Source: an uncultured Muribaculaceae bacterium
GTDB taxonomy: Bacteria; Bacteroidota; Bacteroidia; Bacteroidales; Muribaculaceae
Assembly: GCA_910586995.1 (NCBI GenBank)
Contig: CAJUKZ010000011.1
Coordinates: 1-64,000 of the forward strand
Direction: 5' to 3'
DNA length: 64,000 nt
Shown: one piece after another, positions 43,439 to 52,707 of the stretch
How positions within the stretch are numbered: position 1 is the stretch's first letter
Layout: each line of letters starts with the position of its first letter
Made by a program: the position numbers and the translations under genes
The notes under the pieces: generated by a model
The model's input: only the letters and a program-made list of their open reading frames with translations
The model's database searches: none
What the model was told of the DNA's origin: nothing

Positions 43439-45241
43439 TCAGTTGTTGTCGGTTGTAAGCGGTTCTGTTTTCTCTATGAGCCATGAGCGCATTTCATCTG
43501 AAGGCATCAGTGGCATCAGTCTTTCGCGTACGCATGCATGGTAATTGTTCACCCATTCGATTTCGTCGGGGCGCATTATCGATGTGTCGAACAGCGAGCG
43601 GTCGAACGGACAGAGAGTCAGAGTCTCGAATTTGTAGAACTCTCCGAATTCGGTGGTCATATCCTTTACGGTGAGCACAAGATTCTCGCAGCGTATACCG
43701 TAACGGCCGCTAAGATACAGTCCCGGCTCGTTGGATGTGATCATGCCGGGCGTAAGAGGTGCGAGGGTGTCGTTGAGGCGTATGCTTTGCGGACCTTCAT
43801 GCACGTTGAGGAAGTGACCTACACCGTGGCCTGTGCCGTGCAGATAGCTTTTGCCTTCGCGCCAGAGTGGCATTCTTGCCATAGCGTCGAGTTGTGCGCC
43901 GCGTGTGCCTTCGGGGAATACTGCTGTCGCAATGGCTATATGGCCTTTCATCACCAATGTGAAGTCGTGGCGCTGTTCGTCTGTAGGCTGGCCTATGGAT
44001 ATGGTGCGTGTTATGTCGGTAGTGCCGTCGAGATACTGCGCGCCGGAGTCTATAAGCAGCAGGTTGCCTTTAGTGATCTCTGCGTCAGATTCAGGTGTGG
44101 CCTCGTAGTGTACGATAGCGCCGTGAGGACCGAATCCGGCTATTGTCTCGAACGATTGGTCGAAGTATAGGTCGTTCCGGCTACGGTATTTGGTGAGTAT
44201 GTCCGCTACGCTCATTTCTGTAAGTCTTGAGCCGGATTCCACAGTGTCTTCTATCTCTTTCAATGCCTGACACATGGCCGCGCCGTCGCGTAGCATGGCT
44301 TGGCGGACACCCTGTATCTGCACAGGGTTTTTCACGGCCTTGAGCATTGCTGCTGCAGACTTGCCGCGTACGGCTCTGTTGCCTAATGCGCGGTCGATCT
44401 CTGATGCAGTCTGGGATGTGCTTATCAGTACGCGTGCGTCCGATGGCAGTCGTTCGATATAGTCGCGCACACCGTCGTAGGGCATTACTGATATATTGTT
44501 GTCGGCAAGGTAAGATTTTACGTTGTCGTCGATCTTGGCTGCGTCGATGAACAGGACTCCACCTTCGGGCGAAAGATACAGGAACGATGTAGCCACAGGG
44601 TTGCATGCTACGTCGCGTGCGCGGATGTTGAGAATCCATGCGATCTCGTCGAGTGCGGAGATGAATACACTTGTCGCGCCCTGGGATGCGGCGTTGTCGA
44701 GCACGTTGGCAACCTTTTCCCGGGCTTCCTGTCCGGCATATTTTGTGTCATGGACAAAGACTTTGCTGTCGGGTAATGAGGGACGGTCGTTCCATACTCC
44801 CTTGAGTGGATCGAAAGTGAGATCGAGACGCAGTCCGGCCTCCTCAAGCTCGCGGCGCAGTTCATATGTGGCGTCTACCGACATGAGCATGCCGTCCATG
44901 CCTACAGTATCTCCTTTGTCGAGATGATGAATCAGGTATTGTGCGATCGATGGAGTCTGTATGAGTCCATCCTTCATCAGTTCAATACCTGTGCCCTCGA
45001 GTTGCTGTGCAGCCTGGAGGAAGTAGCGCGAGTCGGTCCACAGCAATGCGGTGTCATGGGTGATGACGAGTGTGCCTGCAGATCCGGTGAATCCGCTCAG
45101 GAACCGGCGTGCCTGCCAATGGTCGGCTATATATTCACTCAGGTGATAGTCGGTATGGGGTATGATCACGGCAGCGACTGAAGCCTCTGTCATGGCCGCG
45201 CGTACTTGCACGATACGCGCTGTAATATCAGATTTGCTCAT
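43439..45241 (-). CDS. pepP: Xaa-Pro aminopeptidase
   Basis: A 600-residue M24-family metalloaminopeptidase that removes the N-terminal residue before proline. Two creatinase-like N-domains precede the pita-bread catalytic domain. Metal ligands lie in DSGAQYLDGTTDITRT, HGTGHGVGHFLNVHEGP, TSNEPGLY and RCENLVL. The ATG at 45241 (MSKSDITAR) fits the family and its promoter; the longer frame runs through the -7 element. Confidence 0.92.
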   Translation of the reverse strand: MSKSDITARIVQVRAAMTEASVAAVIIPHTDYHLSEYIADHWQARRFLSGFTGSAGTLVITHDTALLWTDSRYFLQAAQQLEGTGIELMKDGLIQTPSIAQYLIHHLDKGDTVGMDGMLMSVDATYELRRELEEAGLRLDLTFDPLKGVWNDRPSLPDSKVFVHDTKYAGQEAREKVANVLDNAASQGATSVFISALDEIAWILNIRARDVACNPVATSFLYLSPEGGVLFIDAAKIDDNVKSYLADNNISVMPYDGVRDYIERLPSDARVLISTSQTASEIDRALGNRAVRGKSAAAMLKAVKNPVQIQGVRQAMLRDGAAMCQALKEIEDTVESGSRLTEMSVADILTKYRSRNDLYFDQSFETIAGFGPHGAIVHYEATPESDAEITKGNLLLIDSGAQYLDGTTDITRTISIGQPTDEQRHDFTLVMKGHIAIATAVFPEGTRGAQLDAMARMPLWREGKSYLHGTGHGVGHFLNVHEGPQSIRLNDTLAPLTPGMITSNEPGLYLSGRYGIRCENLVLTVKDMTTEFGEFYKFETLTLCPFDRSLFDTSIMRPDEIEWVNNYHACVRERLMPLMPSDEMRSWLIEKTEPLTTDNN

Positions 45242-45266
45242 ATATATGGAATTTATATGTTTTCTG

Positions 45267-45296
45267 CAAAAATAATGAATCGCTCTCACTCCGCAA
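45267..45296 (-). promoter_or_regulatory. Promoter of pepP
   Basis: Leftward TTG (complement of 45294-45296) and exact TATTTTTG (complement of 45267-45274) are 19 bases apart and lie 25 bases before the start. Confidence 0.65.
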
Positions 45297-45371
45297 GATG
45301 TAAAAGTTTAAAAATCGTGAATGGCTGCACTTTGATACTTACTTCCGTTCTATTAAAAGAAATACCGCGAC

Positions 45372-45423
45372 AAGAACAAAAGCCGATATTGCGGTGCGTG
45401 CGACAACATCCGCAATATCGGCT
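45372..45423 (-). terminator. Terminator of the copy B peptidase-lipoprotein cassette
   Basis: A perfect 14-pair stem (45381-45394 with 45410-45423, AGCCGATATTGCGG) is followed leftward by TTTGTTCTT. It lies 25 bases past the LRR lipoprotein stop. Confidence 0.8.
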
Positions 45424-45447
45424 TGGTTTCTGTGGTTTGTATCTGTT

Positions 45448-46584
45448 TTATTTATCCGATTCCACTATAGTACTGAAAGGTCGGAGGGGCATACACTGGG
45501 CAAAATTTTCTTTCGTCCCATTCGGGACGTATACTGTCGCATCGTGGTTCGACTTGCTGAAAGGCATGTCATCGAACCATTCATCCAGCATATCCGCCTC
45601 GATTTTATCATAAATTTCACTTTCAAAGAAGCCGATGACCGAAGCATCTGTGAAATTTATGTGAAGGCATTTGAGGTTGGTAAGGTTCTGCATGCTGCGG
45701 ACTCCGATTTTTTTAATGGATTTAGGCAGAGTCAGCGATTCCACATTCAGATTGCAAAGTGCATCGGGGGCAATTTCCTCCACACCTTCTGCCATGCGAA
45801 ATTCTTTGATTTTTGCATTCGTAAATGCGTTGTCTACGATTCTGCGGGCATAGTTTATGATCAGTGTGCCATCTCCGGCTTTTGAGAATACCGTGCTGCA
45901 AGGGTTTGAGTCATCCAGGACTGCATCTTTCCCGATGGTTATCTCACCGCCAAGCAATGGCGTACTGGCGAGACATCCGTCTTCGAGAATGATGCGTTCG
46001 GGTAGTTCTATTTCGGTTATCATAGACTGGTACAGTGAGCATTTGCCGAGTTTTTCTATATTTTCAGGCAATACAAGTGTCAGCAGAGGCACTTTGGCTG
46101 CATAATATTCGCTTCCAAAAAACGCTCCTACCGGCAAAGTGTTGTCCGGTAGCGAAGCTTTGGCAAGATTTACTTTACGTAGTTTGCCTGAGCATACGCA
46201 TAATCTGATATACCGTATGTCATTTTTGCTGAGCGGACCGCTCACGGTCAGCGAATCCATCTCCAAGGCATGCCGTCCGATTTCGTTTTTAAGCATGTCC
46301 TGAGCCGACACACGCACTTCCACAGGATATTTCGCAGGCCTGGCTGCTTCTTCTCTGAGAGCATCCAGAACATCATTACTGTAATCTACATATTCTCCGT
46401 TTAGAATCACATCAAGACCGGCTATATGTGTGTCCGGCACAGCGAAATGTCCTTCTGCTTGCTTTATGATATCCTCATCCCAGGACTCATCCCATGACTT
46501 GTCCCACGACGGTTCATCGGAACTACACGCAGTCGACATTGCCGCCGCAACGCCAAGTAATAGTGTCATAAAGATTGGTTTCAT
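45448..46584 (-). CDS. BspA-type leucine-rich-repeat lipoprotein, copy B
   Basis: A 378-residue surface lipoprotein with a signal MKPIFMTLLLGVAAAM and lipobox Cys (STAC-SSDE). A 12-base-period repeat encodes SWDKSWDESWDED directly after it. The core shares with copy A an ILNGEYVDY segment, MDSLTVSGPLSKNDIRYIRL, LRR_5-like repeats (MAEGVEEIAPDAL, LPKSIKKIGVRSM) and a closing ATVYVPNGTKENFA. The ATG at 46584 was chosen over one at 46614 because it gives a normal signal peptide. It follows peptidase B by 59 bases. Sequence divergence from copy A is high, so the duplication is not recent. Confidence 0.78.
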   Translation of the reverse strand: MKPIFMTLLLGVAAAMSTACSSDEPSWDKSWDESWDEDIIKQAEGHFAVPDTHIAGLDVILNGEYVDYSNDVLDALREEAARPAKYPVEVRVSAQDMLKNEIGRHALEMDSLTVSGPLSKNDIRYIRLCVCSGKLRKVNLAKASLPDNTLPVGAFFGSEYYAAKVPLLTLVLPENIEKLGKCSLYQSMITEIELPERIILEDGCLASTPLLGGEITIGKDAVLDDSNPCSTVFSKAGDGTLIINYARRIVDNAFTNAKIKEFRMAEGVEEIAPDALCNLNVESLTLPKSIKKIGVRSMQNLTNLKCLHINFTDASVIGFFESEIYDKIEADMLDEWFDDMPFSKSNHDATVYVPNGTKENFAQCMPLRPFSTIVESDK

Positions 46585-46643
46585 GATAATATGGTTTAAA
46601 TGGTTATTTTTCATAAAATTTGATCGTTATTGATTTGTACAAA

Positions 46644-49355
46644 TTATCGTTTTGTGAATTTATGAGTATTTAAAATAGTCTCTCCGAGGCGGCAGTTTAA
46701 AACATAAATACCTTTTGGATAAGGTGTCATATCTATCTGTATATTTTTTTGTACAGCAGGCATTTCTGCGCGATATACCTCTGTCCCATCTACCAGTGAT
46801 GTGACTGTGATTATGTAACCGCTTATATCTTCATCTTGCATAGTGATGTCGATATAGTCTGATACATTTCCTTCGGGTGATATTTTGTGTATTCCAAGAG
46901 CGGAATACACAGCTATATCTTCCCGCATAAGTTCACCATCCTGATTTGTGGTAACAGCCGAATATTTTTGTGATCTCATTTCCGGTGTAATATGTAGAAC
47001 TCGACCCGTACCGGCAACGTTATTGTCAGAAGTAAACCATTTTACAGAAGACGCATCCTCATCTACTACACTCAATTCCATAATTCCATTTTGCAATACA
47101 AGTGAATCTGTTGTTAATCCCGTGAGTGCCATTTTGGGAGAATTGACCACAAATGTTTCTCCTCCTACAATTTTCCCTTTACTGTCGCGTTGAATCAGAT
47201 CAATTGTATATGTCTTGTAAGAGAATGGAGCTTTGAAAAAATCAGTATGTAAAGTCACACGCCCCATGCTATGTGGTGCAAGCACAATGTTATCGATTGA
47301 ACTATTTAGTTCGAGGAAATGAACAGTGTAGGGACTGATATCATTGTAGTGCACCACATTTCCTTTTCCTCCACCTCGGTTATACCAAGAGTAATGAATT
47401 GTTTTGGACATATCGACTACAATATTTGCAAATTTAAATATATCTCTATCTTGGGGTGTTCTGAATCCCAGTTCAAGGGAAAAGCTTTCTTCCAGGTCAG
47501 AACCATTATTTACAAACACAGTCGCTGCCATCTGGCTGTCGTTTTTATCTATAATAGAAATATTGGACATGGCTGATGTGCGATCATTAAGCGGGTCAAA
47601 TAATACATTCTCTTTATCTTGACCATCATCAACAATTTTGGTAAAGAAGCAGAAATTATGATTATTGGGGCGATATACATCATCGTATATATCTTCAGGA
47701 TAATTTATTCCAAGATATAAAATTATAGAATCTCCGGGTTCTATTTTGGGGATAAATTCTTTACGAATATATTTTCCCAACTCAAATTCTCTGTCATATC
47801 CGAAGAATTTATTTTTCCCCAGCCATGTATTAGGTTCAATATTGGTTGATGCTTGAGCTAAATATGTAAAAATAGATTTTCCAGTTATATAAGCATCCTC
47901 TCCATTATTTCTAACTTTTACTTTTAGATAACCATATTTACGACCATCAAAGACTGGATTTTGATGCACAAATTCTTTTGAATCATCATTATTTTGAACG
48001 CGCCTAAATACTATATCAGGATTATTCCAAAATACCGTTTTTGTTTCAGTACCATCATAAAATCTATTGTCAGTTACAACATCGGAAAATTCCAGTTTGT
48101 AGTTTTCTGTGATAGTAATATTTGTATTGTTAAAGGCCAAAGATTCCCCTAACTTTTTAGGATTAGGGAGGAATTGGGGCGTTTGAATATCGCCATTCTC
48201 CCTATTAAGAATGTTTATATTACGTCGTGCATAATCAAAAGCTTCTTCCATTGATATTATGCCGTCTTTATTTAAATCTGAATTGACTTCTTTGTTTTTG
48301 CCATCATAACCGTTTACCGCGCATATCCAGTAGTATAAGAATGTTGCATAATCAATTGAGGATGGCCAGTATAAATGGGCTGTTTCATGTTGAGCGCAGG
48401 ATGTGGCAACTACACATTTTTTTGTCCTTGAGAATGCCGAGCAAATGCCGCCTGAATGACATGATCCAGCAACAATATTTATGGTAATTCCTTTATCTGA
48501 AAAGGGATTAAGTAGTTTTTTTAATTCACTATGTGAGATGGAACTATTGTGCAGTCCAATCTCACTGTATCCGCCATGATTTGTTATAAATATAAACAGC
48601 TGATCATCGGAAGTTATTTTTGATTCTATAGAAGAAAGTACCGATATTAAATTATCCTTAGTTGCTGCTAATTCTATTTCCGGTTGTCCATCAAAATCAA
48701 GGTCTAAAGGAGTTGATATTAGATCCCCTTTCTTTAGCATATCAGGTGCAGGGTCATTTCCATCGGAGATCAGAGGATAGATATTATTTTTAGGGACATT
48801 GTATCTTTTTGTCAATGTCTGATACATGAAAGAGCATTCATTCCAAAAATCAGAATAGTTAATGACCGTTCCGCTACGGTTATCGCAGCCACTTATCAAT
48901 ATGGCATAGGTGTTGCCGGATGCTCCGAAAACTTGTGGAGTATAGTTTAAATTTACATTTGGTTGAACTATTATAGGAGAGGCTGTTCCTCTGATATAGC
49001 GTTCTTTAACAGAATAGGGAACCAAGTCATAATCGGCAGGTGGCAAGTCCATTTTATGACTATCGAGCACACGTGTATCAGATTCTGATAATCTATAGTT
49101 AACATGCTTTGGCACGTTTATCAGATAGCAGTCGTGACTCCATTGTGCATTAGGGTCTGCATCCACAAAAAATGTCCAGACAGAATCAATTGGATTAACA
49201 TTGTGAGTAGCATAGTAATAATCTACGTCCTGAGATTTAAATTGATTGGTAATCAGTTTAAAAGCTTCTTGCTGTGTAATTTCATAAATAGTGGCATTTC
49301 CATTGATAGAAATAACCAAACTCAATAATAGAGTTAAAAAAGTGCCGTGCTTCAT
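46644..49355 (-). CDS. Secreted C13/caspase-like cysteine peptidase with T9SS sorting domain, copy B
   Basis: 903 residues from the ATG at 49355. Signal peptide about 1-21; N-terminal domain opening YEITQQEAF; caspase-like core with predicted catalytic H260 (ITNHGG) and C299 (AGSCHSGG); an EF-hand-like loop D360-x-N362-x-D364-x-I366-x-S368-x-x-E371; CARDB-like beta domains with LKVKVRNNGEDAYITGKS; and a C-terminal type 9 sorting domain ending NTHKFTKR. The domain order matches copy A (16763-19363). It leads the unit with LRR lipoprotein B and is also AT-rich. The substrate is unknown; catalysis is inferred from the His-Cys dyad. Confidence 0.75.
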   Translation of the reverse strand: MKHGTFLTLLLSLVISINGNATIYEITQQEAFKLITNQFKSQDVDYYYATHNVNPIDSVWTFFVDADPNAQWSHDCYLINVPKHVNYRLSESDTRVLDSHKMDLPPADYDLVPYSVKERYIRGTASPIIVQPNVNLNYTPQVFGASGNTYAILISGCDNRSGTVINYSDFWNECSFMYQTLTKRYNVPKNNIYPLISDGNDPAPDMLKKGDLISTPLDLDFDGQPEIELAATKDNLISVLSSIESKITSDDQLFIFITNHGGYSEIGLHNSSISHSELKKLLNPFSDKGITINIVAGSCHSGGICSAFSRTKKCVVATSCAQHETAHLYWPSSIDYATFLYYWICAVNGYDGKNKEVNSDLNKDGIISMEEAFDYARRNINILNRENGDIQTPQFLPNPKKLGESLAFNNTNITITENYKLEFSDVVTDNRFYDGTETKTVFWNNPDIVFRRVQNNDDSKEFVHQNPVFDGRKYGYLKVKVRNNGEDAYITGKSIFTYLAQASTNIEPNTWLGKNKFFGYDREFELGKYIRKEFIPKIEPGDSIILYLGINYPEDIYDDVYRPNNHNFCFFTKIVDDGQDKENVLFDPLNDRTSAMSNISIIDKNDSQMAATVFVNNGSDLEESFSLELGFRTPQDRDIFKFANIVVDMSKTIHYSWYNRGGGKGNVVHYNDISPYTVHFLELNSSIDNIVLAPHSMGRVTLHTDFFKAPFSYKTYTIDLIQRDSKGKIVGGETFVVNSPKMALTGLTTDSLVLQNGIMELSVVDEDASSVKWFTSDNNVAGTGRVLHITPEMRSQKYSAVTTNQDGELMREDIAVYSALGIHKISPEGNVSDYIDITMQDEDISGYIITVTSLVDGTEVYRAEMPAVQKNIQIDMTPYPKGIYVLNCRLGETILNTHKFTKR

Positions 49356-49408
49356 AAATAATGGTATTAAATTGTGTGTAAAATTGGATATCTGCAATAG
49401 TTGTTTGG

Positions 49409-49416
49409 CAAATATA
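49409..49416 (-). promoter_or_regulatory. -7 element of the copy B cassette
   Basis: Exact TATATTTG (complement of 49409-49416) lies 54 bases upstream of the peptidase start. A matching -33 TTTG was not found, unlike copy A. Confidence 0.45.
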
Positions 49417-49515
49417 TAAAAAAAGATTTAATTATTAAGAAAAGCGGCAAGAAATATGGAATATAATATATATGTCTACTCAAATATTTAGATTAGTGTA
49501 GCGTACAATGGCGTC

Positions 49516-49571
49516 ATAAAAATAAGATCCGGGTCAAAACAGGCGTAAACTATTTTGTCCCGGCTCTTATT
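49516..49571 (-). terminator. Terminator of the DEAD-type helicase gene
   Basis: Arms at 49521-49539 and 49553-49571 pair over 17 of 19 positions (AATAAGA, CCGGG, CAAAA blocks). A T-rich leftward tail follows. It lies 24 bases past the helicase stop. Confidence 0.75.
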
Positions 49572-49594
49572 TTCAAATGATTACTTCGGTGCGG

Positions 49595-50914
49595 TCACAC
49601 GCCCACGAAGCTCAATTTTACTCTTGTGTTCTTGATTTTGGGTGCAGGTGAGAGTGCGAGTATTTTCCCGGTGCATTGTCGGGATACTCCGGCGAGGGCG
49701 TAGTGGTCCTTTACTACTATGCGTGTCACTTCTTCAGGTTTGAGTCCTACGGCGCGCATGAGATAGCCGGCCACATCGCCGCGCGATATTTTTTCTTTTT
49801 TTCCGGCATTGATATAGAGTGTAGCCACGTCGCTGTGTATAGGATTGCAGCTCAGGCCTGTGGGAATATATTCTTTGTCGAAGTCGATGAAATCAGGAAT
49901 TTTATCAGCTTCGGAGACAATGACAAATACTTGACCAGAAGCGTCGACGCGGGCAGTGCGGCCGTTGCGGTGTGTCCAGCTGTCGGGACTCAACGGCATG
50001 TGGTAATGCACTACTGCCGACACACTATCTATGTCGAGTCCGCGGGCGCCAAGGTCGGTGGATACAAGTATCGGGGTAGTGCCGTTGTTGAGCATGTCGA
50101 TGGCCATCTCGCGTTTTTGCTGATCAAGCCCGCCGTGATAGAATCCTGCCGGTAGTCCCTCGCTCTCGAGCCGAGAGAATATGCGTTCGACGCTCTCGCG
50201 GTGGTTGACAAATACGATTACTTTGCCATCGGGGAGCGAGCGGAGCAGTGTGCAGAGTGTATCGAGTTTGTCTTTTCCGGGACTGGGTACTTTGAATATC
50301 TCGAGTCGCGAGCGTGGTGACTCTGTCTTTTCAGTGAAGTCGTAGACCTTCGCTCCATTCATGTTCACGAAGTCCGGCATCTGGTCAATTGCTGTGGCGG
50401 AGGTGAAAATCACAGTCGATGGCGACGAGATCCGGCGCACGATCTTGCGCATTTCGTCATGGAAACCTAATTCGAGGGATTTGTCGTATTCATCGAGTAC
50501 GAGTACAGATACTTGCCGGATGTCTATCTGCCGGCGTTCGATATGATCGAGCAGGCGACCCGGAGTAGCCACCACGATGTCCGGTGTTACAGATAGGGTG
50601 TTAACTTCATCAGTCATGGAATGGCCGCCGTAGAGTGCTGTGGTCTTGTATCCCGTGGCAATCGGACGAATTACTCCGGCGATCTGCTGGACAAGTTCGC
50701 GCGATGGTGCGATCACAAGAGCCTGGACTTTGTCGCATGGCGGCTTGAGGGCTTTGAGTATGGCTATTGCGAAGGCCACGGTCTTTCCGCTGCCGGTCGG
50801 CGACAGCAGTATGAATCTCCGCCGGTCGCTTTGGGCTATGACTTGCTGCATGGGGTTCAGCGTATTGATTCCAAGTCTGGCGGATATGTTTGCAATGATT
50901 TCCTTGTTTGTCAT
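49595..50914 (-). CDS. DEAD-box-type RNA helicase, DbpA-like, with DEYD motif
   Basis: 439 residues with RecA-like domains: Q-motif region LNPMQQ, motif I SPTGSGKT, Ia APSRELVQ, Ib TPGRLLDH, motif II LDEYDKS (DEYD replaces DEAD), motif III TSAT, motif V STDLGARGLDID and motif VI HRNGRTAR. The C-terminus (about 360-439, TLYINAGKKEKISRGDVAGYL) is a DbpA RNA-binding domain, which targets 23S rRNA helix 92 in DbpA. A ribosome-assembly role is likely. The altered motif II and VI (HRxGRTAR in place of HRIGRTGR) are unusual. Confidence 0.88.
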   Translation of the reverse strand: MTNKEIIANISARLGINTLNPMQQVIAQSDRRRFILLSPTGSGKTVAFAIAILKALKPPCDKVQALVIAPSRELVQQIAGVIRPIATGYKTTALYGGHSMTDEVNTLSVTPDIVVATPGRLLDHIERRQIDIRQVSVLVLDEYDKSLELGFHDEMRKIVRRISSPSTVIFTSATAIDQMPDFVNMNGAKVYDFTEKTESPRSRLEIFKVPSPGKDKLDTLCTLLRSLPDGKVIVFVNHRESVERIFSRLESEGLPAGFYHGGLDQQKREMAIDMLNNGTTPILVSTDLGARGLDIDSVSAVVHYHMPLSPDSWTHRNGRTARVDASGQVFVIVSEADKIPDFIDFDKEYIPTGLSCNPIHSDVATLYINAGKKEKISRGDVAGYLMRAVGLKPEEVTRIVVKDHYALAGVSRQCTGKILALSPAPKIKNTRVKLSFVGV

Positions 50915-50980
50915 AAGTTTGAGAGGCGTTTATCCAAATTCTAACGATGAAGAAGTGTGTGTTGTTCTGTGGAAAGTACT

Positions 50981-51027
50981 AAAAATGAATCCGGCACGCG
51001 GCGGGATATGATGCCGTGTGCCGGATT
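50981..51027 (-). terminator. Terminator after the rubrerythrin gene
   Basis: A 15-pair stem (50988-51002 with 51013-51027, one wobble, AATCCGGCAC outer part) is followed leftward by CATTTTTAG. It ends the operon that begins at the 55347-55377 promoter, 18 bases after the rubrerythrin stop. Confidence 0.75.
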
Positions 51028-51045
51028 GTGTGGTCAAGAAGTCGA

Positions 51046-51597
51046 TTACTTCTTGAAGAAGCGGTTGTAGAGACCCTGGAAGCCCTGTCCGTGACGGGCT
51101 TCGTCCTTAGCCATTTCGTGTACGGTGTCGTGGATGGCATCGAGGTTAGCCTTCTTTGCGTTGGCTGCGATGCGCATCTTGTCGGCGTTTGCTCCTGCTT
51201 CGGCAGCCATGCGCTTCTCGAGGTTGGTCTTTGTGTCCCATACCACGTCGCCGAGGAGTTCGGCAAACTTGGCTGCGTGTTCAGCCTCTTCCCAAGCATA
51301 GCGCTTGAAGGCTTCGGCTACTTCGGGATATCCTTCGCGGTCGGCCTGACGGGACATTGCCAGGTACATACCTACCTCTGTGCATTCGCCCATAAAGTGA
51401 GCGTTGAGGTCGGCGATCATTTCGTCGTCGCAGCCCTTGGCTACGCCGATCTGATGCTCAGTCACAAACTGGAGTGCTGATTCAGGGTTGAGTTCTTCGA
51501 ATTTAGAGCGGGGAGCGCCGCAGAGAGGGCACTTTTCCGGTGCTTCGTCACCTTCGTGAACATAGCCACAAACGGTGCAGATGAATTTCTTCTTCAT
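51046..51597 (-). CDS. Rubrerythrin with N-terminal rubredoxin domain
   Basis: 183 residues. An N-terminal rubredoxin domain (1-40, ICTVCGYVHEG and KCPLCGAP) precedes a ferritin-like di-iron four-helix domain with GECTEVGMYLA, WEEAEHAAKFAELL and DEARHGQGF metal ligands. Domain order is the reverse of classical rubrerythrin, as in the reverse rubrerythrins of anaerobes. It reduces hydrogen peroxide using reduced electron carriers. Confidence 0.92.
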   Translation of the reverse strand: MKKKFICTVCGYVHEGDEAPEKCPLCGAPRSKFEELNPESALQFVTEHQIGVAKGCDDEMIADLNAHFMGECTEVGMYLAMSRQADREGYPEVAEAFKRYAWEEAEHAAKFAELLGDVVWDTKTNLEKRMAAEAGANADKMRIAANAKKANLDAIHDTVHEMAKDEARHGQGFQGLYNRFFKK

Positions 51598-51654
51598 TAC
51601 GATTGGATTAAAAAATAAAAATATAAAATGTTGAAATGTGAATTTCTTTATTGA

Positions 51655-52707
51655 TTATGCATTGGAGGGAGTTTCTGGACCGAATTCAGTATTTGGGTCC
51701 GGTCCTACACCCGGTGCAATACCCGGCAGGATGCCGTCAGGCAGGTCTTCGCCTGAGTTTTCAGTAGGGGGAGGGGGCAACAGGTCGTCTCCGTTTGCAT
51801 CGCCGTCCAATATTATGTCTTTCTTCCTATTGATGGGAATTGTGTACATTATTGAGAATGCAGCGCCTATCTTGGAGCGCCGTGTGCCGAATCCGGGGAT
51901 ATACCACGGTTGGCCATAGTATCCGCCGCTCTCGCTCATAAGCCTGTGATAGCGGACGGCCCATCCGGCCGACAGGTTGCCGAACAGCTTGACTTTGCAA
52001 CCGAACACTACCTCATAATAGCACGCTGTCGTACTTTGGCGAGGTATGTCGAAACCGCCGTCCTCACCCCAGTATCCGTTGTCGAAACTGACATCGGTGA
52101 TCTTGTAGCTGAATGAGGTCAGTCCGAAGCGCAATCCGCCGTAGAATTGGTAATCGGGATTGGAATTATATAGGAAATTATAGTTGGCTCCTATCCTGAA
52201 ATATGGTGCTACTCCTGAGGAATAAGTGAAATTGCCGTCGTCAGGAGTGGCTTTGGCCTGTCCGAGACCGACTTCAATGACCGGTTGGTAGCGGTTGTGA
52301 AGGTTGAGCATCACCCATGCTTCGCCGAGTCCGTATTTCTGGCCGGTGAGACGCATTACCGGATCAAATATATTGACGCCTACCGTAAGCGATTCAAACA
52401 GCGGATAGATATTGCCGATAGCCTTAGCCTTGGCTTTTATTGTCGTGGAGTCGCGCCATTCTTCACCTGTCACGGTGTCGACATATACGAGGTTGCCATT
52501 ATCGTCGTGATAATGCACCATTGTGGCGCGTTTGCGCGCATTGATACGTGCGGTGTCTCCCTCGAATTCGTTTTTTGCCTGCGTTGTTGTAGCCGGATTG
52601 TCAACCGGGGTGATGCGGCGCTGCGCTGCTGCGTCCGGCGCTGCATATAGGGCAGCCAGGAGAATGACTGTAGCGTGGATCATGATCGTACGCAGTGCCT
52701 GTCTCAT
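51655..52707 (-). CDS. DUF6048 family outer-membrane-like protein
   Basis: 350 residues. Signal peptide about 1-28 (cut after DAAA). Central beta-rich segments with repeated aromatic-Gly patterns (GLRFGLTSFSYKITDVSFD) suggest an outer-membrane barrel. A proline- and Asp/Glu-rich tail (about 305-350) follows. The family is known in Bacteroidales next to DUF6452, with no defined role. Its start overlaps the DUF6452 stop by four bases. Confidence 0.7.
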   Translation of the reverse strand: MRQALRTIMIHATVILLAALYAAPDAAAQRRITPVDNPATTTQAKNEFEGDTARINARKRATMVHYHDDNGNLVYVDTVTGEEWRDSTTIKAKAKAIGNIYPLFESLTVGVNIFDPVMRLTGQKYGLGEAWVMLNLHNRYQPVIEVGLGQAKATPDDGNFTYSSGVAPYFRIGANYNFLYNSNPDYQFYGGLRFGLTSFSYKITDVSFDNGYWGEDGGFDIPRQSTTACYYEVVFGCKVKLFGNLSAGWAVRYHRLMSESGGYYGQPWYIPGFGTRRSKIGAAFSIMYTIPINRKKDIILDGDANGDDLLPPPPTENSGEDLPDGILPGIAPGVGPDPNTEFGPETPSNA

